Part shown: positions 61,572-64,000 of the stretch, piece by piece
How positions within the stretch are numbered: the stretch's first letter is position 1
Layout of the letters: each line of letters starts with the position of its first letter
Assembly (NCBI GenBank): GCA_009599575.1
Contig: VWND01000018.1
Location: 62,001 to 126,000 of the forward strand
Direction of reading: 5' to 3'
Length of the DNA: 64,000 nucleotides
Origin: Blumeriella jaapii
Taxonomy: Eukaryota > Ascomycota > Leotiomycetes > Helotiales > Drepanopezizaceae
Translations under genes and position numbers: made by a program
The notes under the pieces: generated by a model
The model's database searches: none
Seen by the model: only the letters and a program-made list of their open reading frames with translations
Told to the model about the DNA's origin: nothing

Positions 61572-61576
61572 GCGGT
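61572..61576. repeat. Target site duplication of element A, right copy (GCGGT)
   Basis: Partner of 30516-30520. Confidence 0.9.
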
Positions 61577-62051
61577 GACTGCGACTGCGAGGAGAGTTGA
61601 GGTCGGAAGATTTGGCATGGGCTGGGCAATGTGTCGATGGTGGTTTTGTGGGTTGTGGCTGCCTGTCGGATTCCGAAGAAGGCTGGCTGGCTGGCTTGTG
61701 TGGGTGTGTACAGTACAGTACGATGGAGGTGAGGTGAGGAAAGCTCTGGCCTGTGAGGCGGTCGGTAGTGGGTATGTATGTATGTGCAGTGAAGTGAAGT
61801 GAAGTGTGAGGACTGGATGTTGAGAGGAGGGAGGGAGGGAGGGGGAGGGAGAAGACGTTGTCTTGGGAAAGGTGCACTGGGTTGGTTCAAGGACGGGGGG
61901 AAGGATTGAAACTCCAGATATGCAATGTCTGGTACGTTATGAGTGGGTTTTTCTTATGTTTTTGTTTTGTTTACTTGTTGTTTTTTTTTTTTTTTTTTTT
62001 TTTTCGACAAGTAAACGTCGACTCGAGTGGATCGTGTGCTCATCTCATCTC
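61577..62051. other. Intergenic with low-complexity DNA
   Basis: 3' region of the GMC gene. It holds a TACAGTAC word (61,711), a GAAGTGAAGTG run (~61,790), a G-run stretch able to form a G-quadruplex (61829-61849) and a 24-base T run (61981-62004). No gene. Confidence 0.6.
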
Positions 62052-64000
62052 TCAGATCCATCTCGCCCGTCCCCCGTCTCGCGCATCCTGCAAGATGGTC
62101 GCGGCCGCCTTCTCGGACATGACGAGAATGGGCGCCGTGATGAACACGCCCGGGATCTTCGGGAACGAGCTCGCGTCGACGATGCGCAGGCCCTGCGTAC
62201 CCTTGACGCGGAACCTGCTGTCGAGCACGGCATACGGGTCCGCGGCGGCGCCGATGCGGTTCGTGCAAGAGGCGTGGTGGCCCCAGGCGCGGTTCTTGAT
62301 GTACGTGCCGAGCGCCTCGTCGCTCTGCACCTCCGGGCCGGGGGAGAACTCGGCGTAGTCGCTGCCGGGCAGCAGGTTCAGCACGGGCATGGTCTTGTAC
62401 TTCTGGAGCGCCTGGCGCGACATCTTGAGCGCCTGCACCATCGCCGCGAGGTCCTTCTGGTCCGCGCCGCCGGCGGTGGTTCCGGTGTCGAAGTAGTTGA
62501 AGTTGATGGCGGGCGGGTCGAGCGGGTCAGACGTGCGAAGGGTGACGGTGCCGGCGGTGTTGCGCGTGTGCGCCTTCAGCGTGTACCAGGAATAGCTGCC
62601 GGAAAGTCAGGAGGTGGCAGAGAAGACGCCGTGACGAGGCCGAACCTACAAGTTGTGCTGGTCCACAATCTGCTTGTACCACTCGGGAAAGTACCCGGTG
62701 AAGTTGGCGGGCGAGCCGAAGATAAACATGTCGACATCCGAGTCGTCAGCCGCGTCGGAGCGGGCAACCATGGTGGCAGCGAGTCCGTTAGTGGCGTATG
62801 TGCCACGCTGAGCAAGGACGTATGGGTGGTTAGCCCATTGAGCGTAGCACTGATCGTGGGCTTTCGCGTCCAGGGTGCATCCGTCGAGGATGGGGAAGTC
62901 GTCCTTGTGCTGGACGTTGAGCCCGATCTCGTATCGATCCTGCATGTTCTTGCCGACACCAGGGGAGTCGACGAGGACGGGGATGTTGAGGCTCTGGAGT
63001 TCAGACCGGGGTCCAATGCCGGAGAGCTTCAGCATCTGGACGCTGTTGTAAACACCTCCGGCGAGAATGACCTCTCTGGTGGCCTTGACGCTGCCGGCGG
63101 TTCCTCGACCGCCAGACAGAGGACTGGCGCGTAAAGGTGCTTGCCCTCGAGATATTGGACACCGACGGCTTTGGGCACGGCGCCAGAGCTATCGAAGTCG
63201 ACCTTGGTGACGAAGGTGTTGGTCTTGATGGTGAGGGGCTTGCCCTGGGCCACGACATCGTTGATGTGCTCGCGGACCGACTTGCGCGCGCCTTGGTCCA
63301 TGATGAGCGGGATGGGGTAGAAGCCGGTCGTGGAGTCGCGGCCAGGAACCCGGGCATTGGGGTCGCCCAACAGGGCAGTGGTGAGTCCGACTACAGGCTT
63401 GAGCAGATCCAAGCCAGGGGCAATGACTGCTGCTCCACCGGCAAGCTGGCGGACCAGCTGCGTGTCGCGGATGAGAATCGTTGGGTCGGTTGGCTCGACG
63501 TTCTGCCACTCGTAGACCTTGTCGAGATACTGAGACATGTTGGAAGCAGACCAGGAAGAGTCGCCGGTGATGTCGGCGATGTGGTTCCACTGTTGCACAG
63601 ATTGTCAGCAGGGCAACGTGTGTGAAACGCAGTCTCGCTTACGTCGCTATCGTGAGCTGTGATGAAGATCATGGCATTGTGGGTGACACATCCTCCGAGG
63701 GTACCGGCGCGAGGGTAGAGAATACCCTTGCCTTGGGCTCCGGGTGGTGGAGTGAGCCCAGTGTACAGACCATTGGGAGTATCGTAGACGTACTTCGGAT
63801 CTTGCTGAGCCCGTTTCTGGTCTTGATAGTGGTTCTGTGTCTCAGGTGAGCGCCCATCCACAGATGCACAAAGGAAAAAACTGGTTGGGAGGTCCCGAGA
63901 CGCGGGAATGCCTAGGAAGGACACCCGAGACAGCCAAAAGGCATTTACATGCGGGGGCTTGAGACTTACGACATAGAACTGGATGTGAATGTCAGCATGG
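62052..64000 (-). CDS. GMC-family FAD oxidoreductase (choline dehydrogenase-like), partial, with an apparent frameshift
   Basis: Exons 64000-63970 (start beyond the window), 63834-63643, 63589-62650 and 62595-62052. GMC enzymes oxidise alcohols, sugars or choline using FAD; the substrate here is unknown. Visible: FYV/NHYQDQKRA, ILYPRAGTLGGCVTHNAMI (FAD region), GFYPIPLIMDQG, the GMC signature-2 region ATREVILAGGVYNSVQMLKLSGIG, given here as GGVYNS and MLKLSGIG, and the C-terminal catalytic part RAWGHHASCTNRIG with LRIVDASSFPKIPG. Exon 63589-62650 is 940 nt, one short of keeping the frame. The break is between HLYA and ASPLSGG (63,126-63,131). Introns of 53-54 nt are firm; the 135-nt one (63835-63969) fits the family at FYVNHY. 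The N-terminal dinucleotide-binding motif is outside. Confidence 0.88.

Noticed and set aside
30516..61576. AT-rich block as a centromere or mitochondrial insert
   Set aside because: LTR pairs, target duplications and ordered pol motifs explain it as nested retrotransposons.
61863..63134. 423-codon plus-strand open frame
   Set aside because: Lies antisense to the GMC gene in GC-rich DNA; the product is Val/Gly/Arg-rich without motifs, and its start runs through the poly-T tract.
1..64000. CRISPR array, bacterial operon or rRNA genes
   Set aside because: No regularly spaced repeats with unique spacers and no rRNA sequence seen; spliced genes show nuclear fungal DNA.

Overview
The window is nuclear DNA of a filamentous ascomycete (Pezizomycotina, perhaps Dothideomycetes by inference). 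The evidence is short spliceosomal introns (mostly 49-105 nt), fungal gene families (HOS3 deacetylase, DUF1774 membrane protein, R3H protein, secreted M28 aminopeptidase), and a long AT-rich block with the decay expected from repeat-induced point mutation (RIP).

Layout. From 0.3 to 10.6 kb are housekeeping genes: a phosphopantetheinyl transferase carrying a huge insert, a leucine aminopeptidase, a DUF1774 membrane protein and an R3H-domain protein. From 11 to 20 kb is an accessory region. It holds a 400-bp tandem duplication, a dead M28 aminopeptidase copy, and six two-exon genes for small secreted proteins that share a nine- or ten-cysteine pattern. From 21.5 to 29.9 kb are conserved genes again: HOS3-type histone deacetylase, queuine tRNA-ribosyltransferase (with an apparent frameshift) and an AFG1-type mitochondrial ATPase. 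From 30,516 to 61,576 is one AT-rich block. From 62 kb to the right edge is a partial GMC-family flavin oxidoreductase, also with an apparent frameshift.

The AT-rich block can be resolved as a nest of four LTR retrotransposons. A Ty1/copia element (A) has 196-bp LTRs and the 5-bp target duplication GCGGT at its outer ends. Inside it lie a Ty3/gypsy element on the minus strand (B, 267-bp LTRs) and a gypsy chromovirus on the plus strand (D, 268-bp LTRs, target duplication AAATG). A second chromovirus (C, 414-bp LTRs, target duplication TCGT[C/T]) sits inside B. All coding regions are broken by stops. B carries about 3.3 kb of extra, unrecognised coding sequence downstream of integrase. C carries an Ala-rich open frame antisense to its polyprotein. 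Five copies of a 33-bp hairpin-like repeat are scattered in B and D.

Most novel points: the six-member cysteine-rich secreted family next to a RIP-affected block (an effector-like setting), the roughly 1,100-residue insert in the phosphopantetheinyl transferase, the extra frames in the retroelements, and the 33-bp dispersed repeat. All gene models are read by eye from the sequence; no database search was run.
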